Position numbers and translations under genes: made by a program
In this document: one piece after another, positions 1 through 5,071 of the stretch
How the letters are laid out: every line of letters starts with the position of its first letter
Position numbering within the stretch: position 1 is the first letter of the stretch
DNA from: Bacillota bacterium
Lineage (GTDB): Bacteria; Bacillota; Dethiobacteria; DTU022
Assembly (NCBI GenBank): GCA_012797095.1
Contig: JAAZPS010000203.1
Coordinates: 1-6,968, forward strand
Length of the DNA: 6,968 nucleotides
Reading direction: 5' to 3'
The notes under the pieces: generated by a model
Told to the model about the DNA's origin: nothing
The model's input: only the letters and a program-made list of their open reading frames with translations
Databases searched by the model: none

Positions 1-82
1 GGCGCCCTGTCCGATGTATTTTATCTGCGGTTAAGGAAAAAATCTAGGAAACAGCGGTTTTCGAAAAGGACGGTTTCGAACC
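1..82. other. Leader of the oxidoreductase operon, no gene assignable
   Basis: Plus-strand frames 2 and 3 stop at 32-34 and 45-47, so either could hold the last few codons of an upstream gene, but there is too little to recognise. The 3' part has a 10-bp palindrome TTTTCGAAAA (58-67), and the phrase CGGTTTTCGAA (55-65) recurs as CGGTTTCGAA (71-80) just before the ATG. No complete promoter is visible; the operon may start outside the window or be co-transcribed with an upstream gene. Confidence 0.4.
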
Positions 83-1201
83 ATGGCCAGGGCGGTAGAA
101 GGAGAGTATCGTGCATTCATGACCGGCAACGAGGCCGTTGCCAGGGCTGCTCTGGCTGCCGGCGCTCACTATATGTTCGGCTATCCGATCACCCCGCAGA
201 ACGAGATCATGCACCTTTGGCGCAAGCTGGCCCCACAATATGGACGGGGTTTCCTGCAGACGGAGGACGAGCTCGCAGCGGGGTTTGCCACCATCGGGGC
301 GATTGTCAGCGGTAAGGCAGCCTTTTCGGCTACTGCCGGGCCGGGGACGGTTCTCTTCCAGGAACCCCTTTCCATGGCCGAGATGATGCGGCTGCCGGTG
401 GTGCTGGTGGTGCAACAGCGCGGCGGCCCTTCCACGGCCACGGTGATCTATTCGCAGCAGGAGTTGACCCTGACCTGCTTTGGCGGCAATGGTGAAGGGA
501 TCCGTCTGGTCTATTCGACAAGCAGCCATCAGGAGCTTTACGATTACACGATCAAGGCTTTCCACCGTGCCTGGCGTTACCGTTTTCCGACATTTATTCT
601 GGGGGACGGTTATCAGGCCAAGATGAGGGAGGCGCTGCAGCTGTACGATCCCGCCCTGCGCGGGATCGGCCCCATCCCGGCGCGTTCGATCTTCGGTTCG
701 CGAAGAACGGATACGGAAGAACCGCTGCTGCACCTGCGCAACTCCTTCAGCGTGGAGGAGGAGCTCGGCGAGGTGCTCGAAAGACACCTGGCCGATTATG
801 CCCGGGCGGTACCCGAACTGGTCGAACATGAATTTTTCGGGGAAGATGGCGGAGAGCTGCTTGTCGTTGCCCACGGTGTTGTCGGAAGGGCCGCACGGCA
901 GGCGGTGCAGGAGCTGCGCCGGGACGGCCAGAGAGTTAATTTTTTCCGTCCCATCACCCTGCGGCCCTTTCCGAAGAAAGCCTTCAGGGAGGCACTTCAC
1001 CGGAGCGGCGGGGCCGTGCTCGTGGCCGAATCGGCCGAGGGACAGCTGGGAAATCTGGTCCGCCTGGCCGCGTCCGCGGAAGGGCTGCCGGATTACCGCG
1101 GTTATTACCGCCCCGGTGTGGGGATCACGGCAGAAGAGATCAAGGAGGCGGTTCTGGATGAGCGAGCTGTCGATGCCGCGTTGCTGGAATCGAGAAAGTA
1201 A
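83..1201 (+). CDS. vorB: 2-oxoacid:ferredoxin oxidoreductase, alpha subunit (VorB-like)
   Basis: Alpha subunit (372 aa) of a four-subunit ferredoxin-dependent 2-oxoacid oxidoreductase. It carries the pyrimidine-binding half of the thiamine diphosphate site and much of the substrate pocket. Visible motifs are GNEA (residues 15-18), YPITPQNEI (34-42, family substrate-side Thr37), TEDELAAG (60-67, acidic residues near the TPP pyrimidine), TAGPG (84-88) and QRGGPST (112-118), whose Arg113 is in the usual carboxylate-binding position. A C-terminal transketolase-like domain II follows from about residue 258 (VVAHGVVGRAA, then RPITLRPFP). The ILGDGYQAKM stretch resembles VorB (3-methyl-2-oxobutanoate oxidoreductase) more than KorA. 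Substrate is inferred only. Length suits the family. The start is uncertain: ATG 83 has AAAGGA 12 nt upstream, and an in-frame ATG at 119 has GGAGAG 12 nt upstream and would begin directly at MTGNEA. First gene of the operon; it overlaps the beta gene by 44 nt. Confidence 0.93.
   Translation: MARAVEGEYRAFMTGNEAVARAALAAGAHYMFGYPITPQNEIMHLWRKLAPQYGRGFLQTEDELAAGFATIGAIVSGKAAFSATAGPGTVLFQEPLSMAEMMRLPVVLVVQQRGGPSTATVIYSQQELTLTCFGGNGEGIRLVYSTSSHQELYDYTIKAFHRAWRYRFPTFILGDGYQAKMREALQLYDPALRGIGPIPARSIFGSRRTDTEEPLLHLRNSFSVEEELGEVLERHLADYARAVPELVEHEFFGEDGGELLVVAHGVVGRAARQAVQELRRDGQRVNFFRPITLRPFPKKAFREALHRSGGAVLVAESAEGQLGNLVRLAASAEGLPDYRGYYRPGVGITAEEIKEAVLDERAVDAALLESRK
1142..1148 (+). promoter_or_regulatory. 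Ribosome binding site for the beta subunit, inside the alpha gene
   Basis: AAGGAGG lies 9 nt before the ATG at 1158 and inside the alpha coding sequence. It settles the beta start at 1158, since the open frame itself extends far upstream only as a shadow of alpha. Confidence 0.8.
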
Positions 1202-1904
1202 ACCGCACCGCTTCTGCCCGGGGTGCGGTCACGGTCTGGTCCTGAAGGCCCTTGGGCTGGCGGTTGATGAGCTGGGACTGGAGGAGCGGCTCGTCTTCGC
1301 CTGTGATATCGGCTGCTCCCTGCTGGCCTGGGATTTTTTCACCTTCCCCTGCATGCAGACGCACCATGGGCGGACCATCCCCGTTGCCGTCGGTCTGAAA
1401 AGGGCCAGCCCGGATCTGGTCGCCGTCGCCTATATGGGCGATGGAGGGGGCTATTCCATCGGTCTGCAGCATCTCTTCAGCGCGGCGCTGCGCAACGATC
1501 CGATCACCGCCATCCTGGTAAACAATACCGTCTATGCCATGACCGGGGGGCAGATGGCTCCAACGACCCTGCCGGGGCAGAAGACGGAGACAACCCCTTC
1601 CGGCCGGGCCGAGGATGAGACCGGCCGTCCCTTCAAGGGGCCGGAGACCCTCGCCGCGGTGGTTCAGCCGCAGGCCTACCTGGCCCGGGGAACGGTAGCG
1701 AGGATCCCCCGGTTGACAAAGATGATCAAGCAGGCTCTGGAGCGGCAGCTGGAGGGACATTTTGCCTTTGTCGAGGCGCTCTCGACCTGCCCGACCAACT
1801 GGCGGACCGATGCTGCCGCGACCTGGTCTTTTCTGGAGCAGAAGATGAGTCGGTATTACCGTCCCGGCGAGATTGTCGCTGCCGCGGCGCGGGAGGAGAG
1901 CTGA
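1158..1904 (+). CDS. vorA: 2-oxoacid:ferredoxin oxidoreductase, beta subunit (TPP-binding, VorA-like)
   Basis: Beta subunit (248 aa), which binds the diphosphate of thiamine diphosphate and a [4Fe-4S] cluster that takes electrons from the substrate. Four cysteines fit the family's cluster ligands: Cys20 and Cys23 (FCPGCGHG), Cys53 (DIGCS) and Cys211 (STCPTNW). The TPP/Mg motif runs from GDG (94-96) to NN (122-123), followed by MTGGQMAPTTLPGQ (128-141), a form I associate with VorA-type enzymes. Additional cysteines (Cys9, Cys49, Cys65) are present and not known to be ligands. The open frame extends upstream to 798, but that part is a shadow of alpha; ATG 1158 with AAGGAGG 9 nt upstream gives the normal family length. 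The stop at 1902-1904 is one base from the gamma ATG, so translational coupling is likely. Enzyme class is secure; branched-chain 2-oxoacid as substrate is inference. Confidence 0.93.
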   Translation: MSELSMPRCWNRESKPHRFCPGCGHGLVLKALGLAVDELGLEERLVFACDIGCSLLAWDFFTFPCMQTHHGRTIPVAVGLKRASPDLVAVAYMGDGGGYSIGLQHLFSAALRNDPITAILVNNTVYAMTGGQMAPTTLPGQKTETTPSGRAEDETGRPFKGPETLAAVVQPQAYLARGTVARIPRLTKMIKQALERQLEGHFAFVEALSTCPTNWRTDAAATWSFLEQKMSRYYRPGEIVAAAAREES

Positions 1905-1905
1905 G

Positions 1906-2568
1906 ATGCGCTCCTGGAAGATAGTGGCCTCGGGAGAGGGCGGTCAGGGGGTCCAGGCGCTGGCGGAGACGCTGGCCCGGGCCGCCTTCCAGGCCGGCCT
2001 GAACGCGCTGTACATTCCCAATTTCGGGATCGAGCAGCGCGGCGGGGTCTCCCTGGCCTTTGTCCAGCTCTCCACCGGATCGATCGGGGCGCCCAAATTC
2101 AGGTGGGCCGACCTGGTCGTGGCCCTGAGCCCCCGTTCCCTGCGCCGCAGCGAGCAATATTTCGGTCCGCAGACGGTGCTGCTCTATGACTGCTCCCTGA
2201 TCGAGGCTCCCGCGATCTCCGATCAGGTGGTCGGGCTGCAATCCTACGAGACCATTGCCCCGGAAGCCTTTGCCGAGCGGACGGGCTACCGGGAGCGGCA
2301 GGATACGGCGGAGATGGGCGCCTCCCGCCGGGTCATCGCCGTGGCTGCGTCAGACCTGGCGCGGCAGCAGCTGCACCCGCGTGTTTTCAATATGATCATC
2401 CTGGGAGCGGTTGTTTCGATCACCGGCGTGGTCACCCTGGAGCAGGTCAAGGAGGCGCTGGAGGAAAAATTGAACCATCGTTTCAGCCGGGATCCCCGCC
2501 TGAGGGAGCACAATCATGCGGCCCTGGAGCTGGGAGCGGCCGCGGTAAAAGTACCGGTCAATCTCTAG
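1906..2568 (+). CDS. 2-oxoacid:ferredoxin oxidoreductase, gamma subunit
   Basis: Gamma subunit (220 aa) of the POR/KOR gamma family (PF01558), the domain that in related enzymes helps bind coenzyme A. It begins with the family signature GEGGQGV (residues 10-16) in a Rossmann-like first strand, and contains the conserved EQRGG box at about residues 44-48 and an ADLVVAL segment. The open frame can be read from a TTG at 1873, but ATG 1906 is preferred: GGAGGAG precedes it by about 6-7 nt, it follows the beta stop by one base, and it places GEGGQGV at the usual distance from the N-terminus. Third gene of the operon. Its stop codon (2566-2568) overlaps the ribosome binding site of the ferredoxin gene. 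Confidence 0.92.
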   Translation: MRSWKIVASGEGGQGVQALAETLARAAFQAGLNALYIPNFGIEQRGGVSLAFVQLSTGSIGAPKFRWADLVVALSPRSLRRSEQYFGPQTVLLYDCSLIEAPAISDQVVGLQSYETIAPEAFAERTGYRERQDTAEMGASRRVIAVAASDLARQQLHPRVFNMIILGAVVSITGVVTLEQVKEALEEKLNHRFSRDPRLREHNHAALELGAAAVKVPVNL

Positions 2569-2578
2569 GAGAGAGCAG

Positions 2579-2869
2579 ATGAGCAAGGTCTTCACCCGCT
2601 TCGAGGCGGAAAACAAAAAAGCCTTCTTCTATATCTCCCCCGATCTTTGCAAGGGATGCGGTCTCTGTATCGAGAAATGCCCCTCCCAGGTGATCGACTG
2701 GTCGACCCGGATCGGGGTTTACGGCACCCCCATAGTCGAGCCGAAACGGATGGAGCGCTGCACCGGCTGCCGGCTGTGCCAGTTCTTCTGTCCCGATGCG
2801 GCCATCGATATCCTGCGTAAAGGAAAAGAGACCCCCCCGTCGAAAGAGATCAGCGAGCCCCCGCGCTAG
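2579..2869 (+). CDS. 2-oxoacid:ferredoxin oxidoreductase, delta subunit (2x[4Fe-4S] ferredoxin)
   Basis: Small ferredoxin-like subunit (96 aa) that relays electrons from the TPP/beta cluster to free ferredoxin. Two complete CxxCxxCxxxCP motifs bind two [4Fe-4S] clusters: Cys24, 27, 30 and 34 (CKGCGLCIEKCP), and Cys61, 64, 67 and 71 (CTGCRLCQFFCP). A 26-residue linker between them contains the IGVYGTPIVEP segment typical of delta subunits. AGGAG ends 7 nt before the ATG and overlaps the gamma stop, so the gene is coupled to the operon. The order alpha-beta-gamma-delta puts the ferredoxin last, whereas many four-subunit clusters place it before alpha. The last 15 or so residues are polar and Pro-rich. 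A run of seven C at 2832-2838 makes that tail sensitive to sequencing indels. Confidence 0.93.
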   Translation: MSKVFTRFEAENKKAFFYISPDLCKGCGLCIEKCPSQVIDWSTRIGVYGTPIVEPKRMERCTGCRLCQFFCPDAAIDILRKGKETPPSKEISEPPR

Positions 2870-2882
2870 GGATCCGGACGCT

Positions 2883-2910
2883 GTCCTGCCGCGGTTTACC
2901 GCTGCAGGGC
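2883..2910. terminator. Possible bidirectional hairpin between convergent genes
   Basis: The ferredoxin gene (+) and the DUF3786 gene (-) converge with 26 bp between them. An imperfect stem-loop pairs CCTGC (2885-2889) with GCAGG (2904-2908) and GCGG (2891-2894) with CCGC (2899-2902), with one C/T mismatch and a TTTA loop. A G-C and a G-U pair at 2883-2884/2909-2910 extend it. The stop codon of the minus-strand gene (2896-2898) lies in the loop. A smaller overlapping hairpin, GGAC-GCT-GTCC, sits at 2876-2886. Neither side has a T-run, so a classical intrinsic terminator is not demonstrated. Confidence 0.3.
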
Positions 2911-3516
2911 TCCGATGATCAGGGCCGGCAGGTGAGCGTAATCCTCCGTCGGCAGGTATGAAGCGGCCTGCGAATCAAAGAGGATCGCTGCCGATGAGGG
3001 CAGCTCATCGTCTCCGGGCCAGAGGGTGAAATTTACCGGAACCCGGGGAAAGGCCGGGATGATCATGCTGATCCCGCCGCCCTCGCTGCGGATACCGCCA
3101 AGGGCGGCGGCATGGCGGGCAAAGATTTCCGGTTCCGCACCGTACGCCTGCAGGAAGGGGAGCACGGCGCGGCGCCGGAACGGCTCCGTGTAGATCTCTC
3201 CCCCGGGAAGGTGGCGGTACGCGACCCATTCCCCGCTGAGCGGGGTTCCATCGGCCGTGACCAGATAGTGCAGGATGATGATCGAATGATAGGTCGAGGC
3301 CTCCGTGCCTTCATCATCGACGATCCGGCCTTCAGGGTAGGAGACGCGGTAGAGCCGGTTGAGAAAGGGAACAACAAAGAAGCTTTCTTCTCGCTGGAAG
3401 GTGATCGCGGCATCTCGGGAAAGTTTCTCCGGATCGAGCGCGGCCAGCCTGTTGACCGCCTCGTCGCGGGCGACGGCAAGATTGAGATAGCCGCCTTCGG
3501 GAATGCGTGGTTTCAT
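2896..3516 (-). CDS. DUF3786 domain protein, function unknown
   Basis: Protein of 206 aa, assigned to DUF3786 by recall of the family pattern. The C-terminal half carries its hallmark: FPRVP (about residues 156-160), LWPGDDELP (165-173), ILFD (178-181) and LPTED (188-192). Earlier come a HYLVTADGTPLSGEW stretch and a YTEPFRRR segment. There is no signal peptide, membrane segment or cysteine cluster motif, so it is probably cytoplasmic. The frame stays open upstream, but ATG at 3516-3514 is chosen because AGGAGG (3531-3526 on the minus strand) ends 9 nt before it and the upstream extension is antisense to DUF523. It is divergent from DUF523 across 51 bp and convergent with the ferredoxin gene. 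The family occurs in anaerobic bacteria and archaea; no biochemical role is known to me. Confidence 0.85.
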   Translation of the reverse strand: MKPRIPEGGYLNLAVARDEAVNRLAALDPEKLSRDAAITFQREESFFVVPFLNRLYRVSYPEGRIVDDEGTEASTYHSIIILHYLVTADGTPLSGEWVAYRHLPGGEIYTEPFRRRAVLPFLQAYGAEPEIFARHAAALGGIRSEGGGISMIIPAFPRVPVNFTLWPGDDELPSSAAILFDSQAASYLPTEDYAHLPALIIGALQR

Positions 3517-3567
3517 CGAGGGATCCCTCCTGTGGTGAAGAAAATTTGATATATTGGAGCAAGAACA

Positions 3568-4083
3568 ATGACCCGAAAGATCTATCTGGTCAGCGCCTGT
3601 CTTCTCGGTCTGCCGACGCGCTACGATGGCGGTGGTAACCGTCACGAGCAGCTCTGCCGTCTCTGCCGGCGTTGCGGCGTCATTCCGGTCTGCCCGGAGC
3701 AGCTCGGCGGTCTGCCGACCCCGCGCCGCCCGGCGGAGATCAGGGGCGGAGAGGGCCGGACCGTGCTTTGCGGCCGCGCCGCCGTGGTCGATAATGCAGG
3801 AAATGATCTGACCGGGCAATTCCTGCGTGGCGCCCTTGCGACCCTGCGGCTGGCGCGTCTGTTCCGGGTTGACGGGGCAATCCTCAAATCGGGCAGCCCC
3901 TCCTGCGGAACCGGTTCCATCAGGGACGGCACCTTCTCCGGCCGGCGCCGTTCCGGGGACGGCGTTGCCGCCGCCCTGCTGAAGAGCTGCGGGGTGCCGG
4001 TGTACCAAGAAGGAGCGCTGCCCCGGGAGCAAGGGGTCAGCCGCTGCCGATCTTCTCCAGGAAGGAGGCGATCGCCTCGTTGA
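3568..4083 (+). CDS. DUF523 protein, TudS-like (thiouracil desulfidase family)
   Basis: Protein of 171 aa in the DUF523 family, whose characterised member TudS is a [4Fe-4S]-dependent desulfidase that removes sulfur from 2-thiouracil. The three conserved cysteine sites are present: SACLLG (Cys11), VCPEQLGGLPTPR (Cys42) and KSGSPSCG (Cys113). The usual RYDGGGN box (residues 18-24) and a DGTFSG...GDGVAAALL segment follow. Three more cysteines (30, 33, 36) lie between the first two ligands. GGAG ends 8 nt before the ATG. The core resembles the family up to about residue 150; the final ~20 residues are Arg/Ser-rich and are read from DNA that overlaps the end of the opposing hydrolase gene by 47 nt. 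Family assignment is firm; desulfidase activity on a given substrate is inference. Confidence 0.9.
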   Translation: MTRKIYLVSACLLGLPTRYDGGGNRHEQLCRLCRRCGVIPVCPEQLGGLPTPRRPAEIRGGEGRTVLCGRAAVVDNAGNDLTGQFLRGALATLRLARLFRVDGAILKSGSPSCGTGSIRDGTFSGRRRSGDGVAAALLKSCGVPVYQEGALPREQGVSRCRSSPGRRRSPR

Positions 4084-4801
4084 CCTGCTGCGGTGCCTCC
4101 AGCATGGCCATATGACCCGCTCCCTTCACCTCGATCAGCGCCGCTTGTGCCAGCTGCTCTTTCAGGTAACGGCTGTATCTGGGCGGGGTCATCAGATCGG
4201 CCTCGCCGCAGAGCAGCAGGACCGGCTGCCGGATCTGCGACAGCTTTTCCATGCAGTCAAAGCTGTTGCAGGCGGTGAAATCTGCCAGATAACTCTGCGG
4301 CGGGACCGCCGCCATCTCCTGCCGCGCTTCCTCCAGAAGCTTCGCCGGCGCAGCGGGGCTGTAGGCAAAATCGATCAGCTCTGGCGGAACCGTGCCGGCG
4401 CGGCACAGTTCCAGAAAGGGCGGTGCAACCCGCAGGCGTGCCCCACTGCCGACCAGGATGAGCCCCTTGACGCTTTCCCCGTAATGGAGCGCATAGTCGA
4501 GGGCGATGGCCCCGCCCATGGAATGCCCTGCCAGGATCAGACTTTTTAACCCCAGGGCGGCGCTGAAGTCGCGGATGAATTCACGGTATACCGCAATCTC
4601 CGGGGCCGCCGTTCCCTCCGAGGCCCCGTGACCCGGCAGATCGACCGCCAGCGTTGCCGCCTGTTCCTGAAGTCCCTCCACCTGGTGGAGCCAGTGCCTG
4701 TGGCTGCCCCCGGCGCCGTGGCAGAAAAGCAGCACCGGTCGATGGGGGATCACCCGGCCGGCATAAAAAATTGAGATGCCGTTAACCTCTATCCGGGACA
4801 A
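4037..4801 (-). CDS. Alpha/beta-fold hydrolase (esterase/lactonase type)
   Basis: Complete alpha/beta hydrolase of 254 aa, probably cytoplasmic as no signal peptide is seen. The oxyanion-hole loop is HGAGG (28-32), the nucleophile elbow is GHSMGG with Ser94, the acid is Asp202 in GEADLMTPP, and the catalytic His is His230 in GAGHM. A strand-turn LPGHGAS (55-61) and a cap region (about 121-180) are typical of BioH/PcaD-like carboxylesterases and lactonases; the substrate cannot be told. The start is TTG (4801-4799), since GGGAGG lies 8 nt upstream and the next in-frame Met is residue 95, inside the nucleophile elbow. It is divergent from guaB and its 3' end overlaps DUF523. No clear promoter is visible upstream on the minus strand. 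Confidence 0.92.
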   Translation of the reverse strand: MSRIEVNGISIFYAGRVIPHRPVLLFCHGAGGSHRHWLHQVEGLQEQAATLAVDLPGHGASEGTAAPEIAVYREFIRDFSAALGLKSLILAGHSMGGAIALDYALHYGESVKGLILVGSGARLRVAPPFLELCRAGTVPPELIDFAYSPAAPAKLLEEARQEMAAVPPQSYLADFTACNSFDCMEKLSQIRQPVLLLCGEADLMTPPRYSRYLKEQLAQAALIEVKGAGHMAMLEAPQQVNEAIASFLEKIGSG

Positions 4802-4809
4802 AGTGACCG

Positions 4810-4815
4810 CCTCCC
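4810..4815 (-). promoter_or_regulatory. Ribosome binding site fixing a TTG start
   Basis: On the minus strand GGGAGG is followed by 8 nt and then TTG, the only plausible start for the hydrolase, because no ATG or GTG in frame gives a complete N-terminal strand. Confidence 0.75.
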
Positions 4816-4894
4816 TTCTATTCGGATCATTCGTCTAGAGCGAGGGGAAATCCTTTTACCGGATCGGGGGCTGTCCGGTCCGCTCCTTCGTTGT

Positions 4895-4925
4895 CGGGCT
4901 GCCGCCGCCCCCGGAGGGCAGCCCG
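4895..4925. repeat. Perfect 9-bp inverted repeat in the hydrolase/guaB spacer
   Basis: CGGGCTGCC (4895-4903) and GGCAGCCCG (4917-4925) are perfect inverse complements around a 13-nt loop. The strong GC stem lies in the 270-bp divergent spacer (4802-5071), upstream of the guaB promoter and 94 bp or more upstream of the hydrolase start. Neither side has a T-run, so it is not an evident intrinsic terminator. It could be a protein-binding palindrome or a leader structure for the minus-strand gene. Apart from this repeat and the guaB promoter I see nothing in the spacer. Confidence 0.45.
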
Positions 4926-5002
4926 GTCGCCCTTTCCCGCAGCAGTTTTCTGCCGCAGTTTCCCGGAGCCGCGATCCGGCGGCGAAGAAATCTTGATTTA
5001 TG

Positions 5003-5031
5003 TTGACACCGGCAGGGGGAGTTGCTATCAT
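5003..5031 (+). promoter_or_regulatory. guaB promoter (sigma70/sigmaA type)
   Basis: A perfect -35 hexamer TTGACA (5003-5008) is followed by a 17-nt spacer and TATCAT (5026-5031), matching the -10 consensus at five of six bases. Transcription should start near A5038, giving a leader of about 34 nt before the guaB ATG. The leader is too short for a purine riboswitch, and no operator is obvious. The promoter position also excludes the in-frame ATGs at 5000 and 5030 as guaB starts. Confidence 0.8.
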
Positions 5032-5057
5032 GATTTCAATCAAAGAGGGACGGAACC

Positions 5058-5063
5058 GGGAGG
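5058..5063 (+). promoter_or_regulatory. guaB ribosome binding site
   Basis: GGGAGG is placed 8 nt before ATG 5072 and decides this start over the two upstream in-frame ATGs. Confidence 0.75.
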
Positions 5064-5071
5064 GATCAGAA

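Noticed and set aside
44..1000. Long 318-codon minus-strand open frame opposite the alpha subunit
   Set aside because: No recognisable motifs, and the plus strand of the same DNA encodes a fully conserved alpha subunit; typical antisense frame in GC-rich coding DNA.
798..1157. Upstream extension of the beta reading frame
   Set aside because: It is the out-of-frame reading of alpha. The family N-terminus and AAGGAGG place the beta start at 1158.
1140..2241. Minus-strand open frames opposite beta and gamma
   Set aside because: Compositionally biased shadows without motifs, opposite well-conserved genes.
3112..3549. Plus-strand open frame opposite DUF3786
   Set aside because: The minus-strand frame has the DUF3786 signature and a strong ribosome site; the plus-strand translation has no family features.
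3541..3557. AT-rich stretch between DUF3786 and DUF523 as paired -10 elements
   Set aside because: TATATT-like hexamers exist on both strands, but I found no -35 partner at a suitable distance, and the plus-strand one is too close to the DUF523 ribosome site.
3517..4032. Upstream extension of the DUF3786 frame to give a 378-aa protein
   Set aside because: The extension is antisense to the DUF523 gene, and the ATG at 3516 with AGGAGG gives the normal N-terminus.
4859..4979. CCGGATCG / CGATCCGG inverted repeat 105 nt apart
   Set aside because: Eight bases at that distance in GC-rich DNA is expected by chance, and there is no supporting structure.
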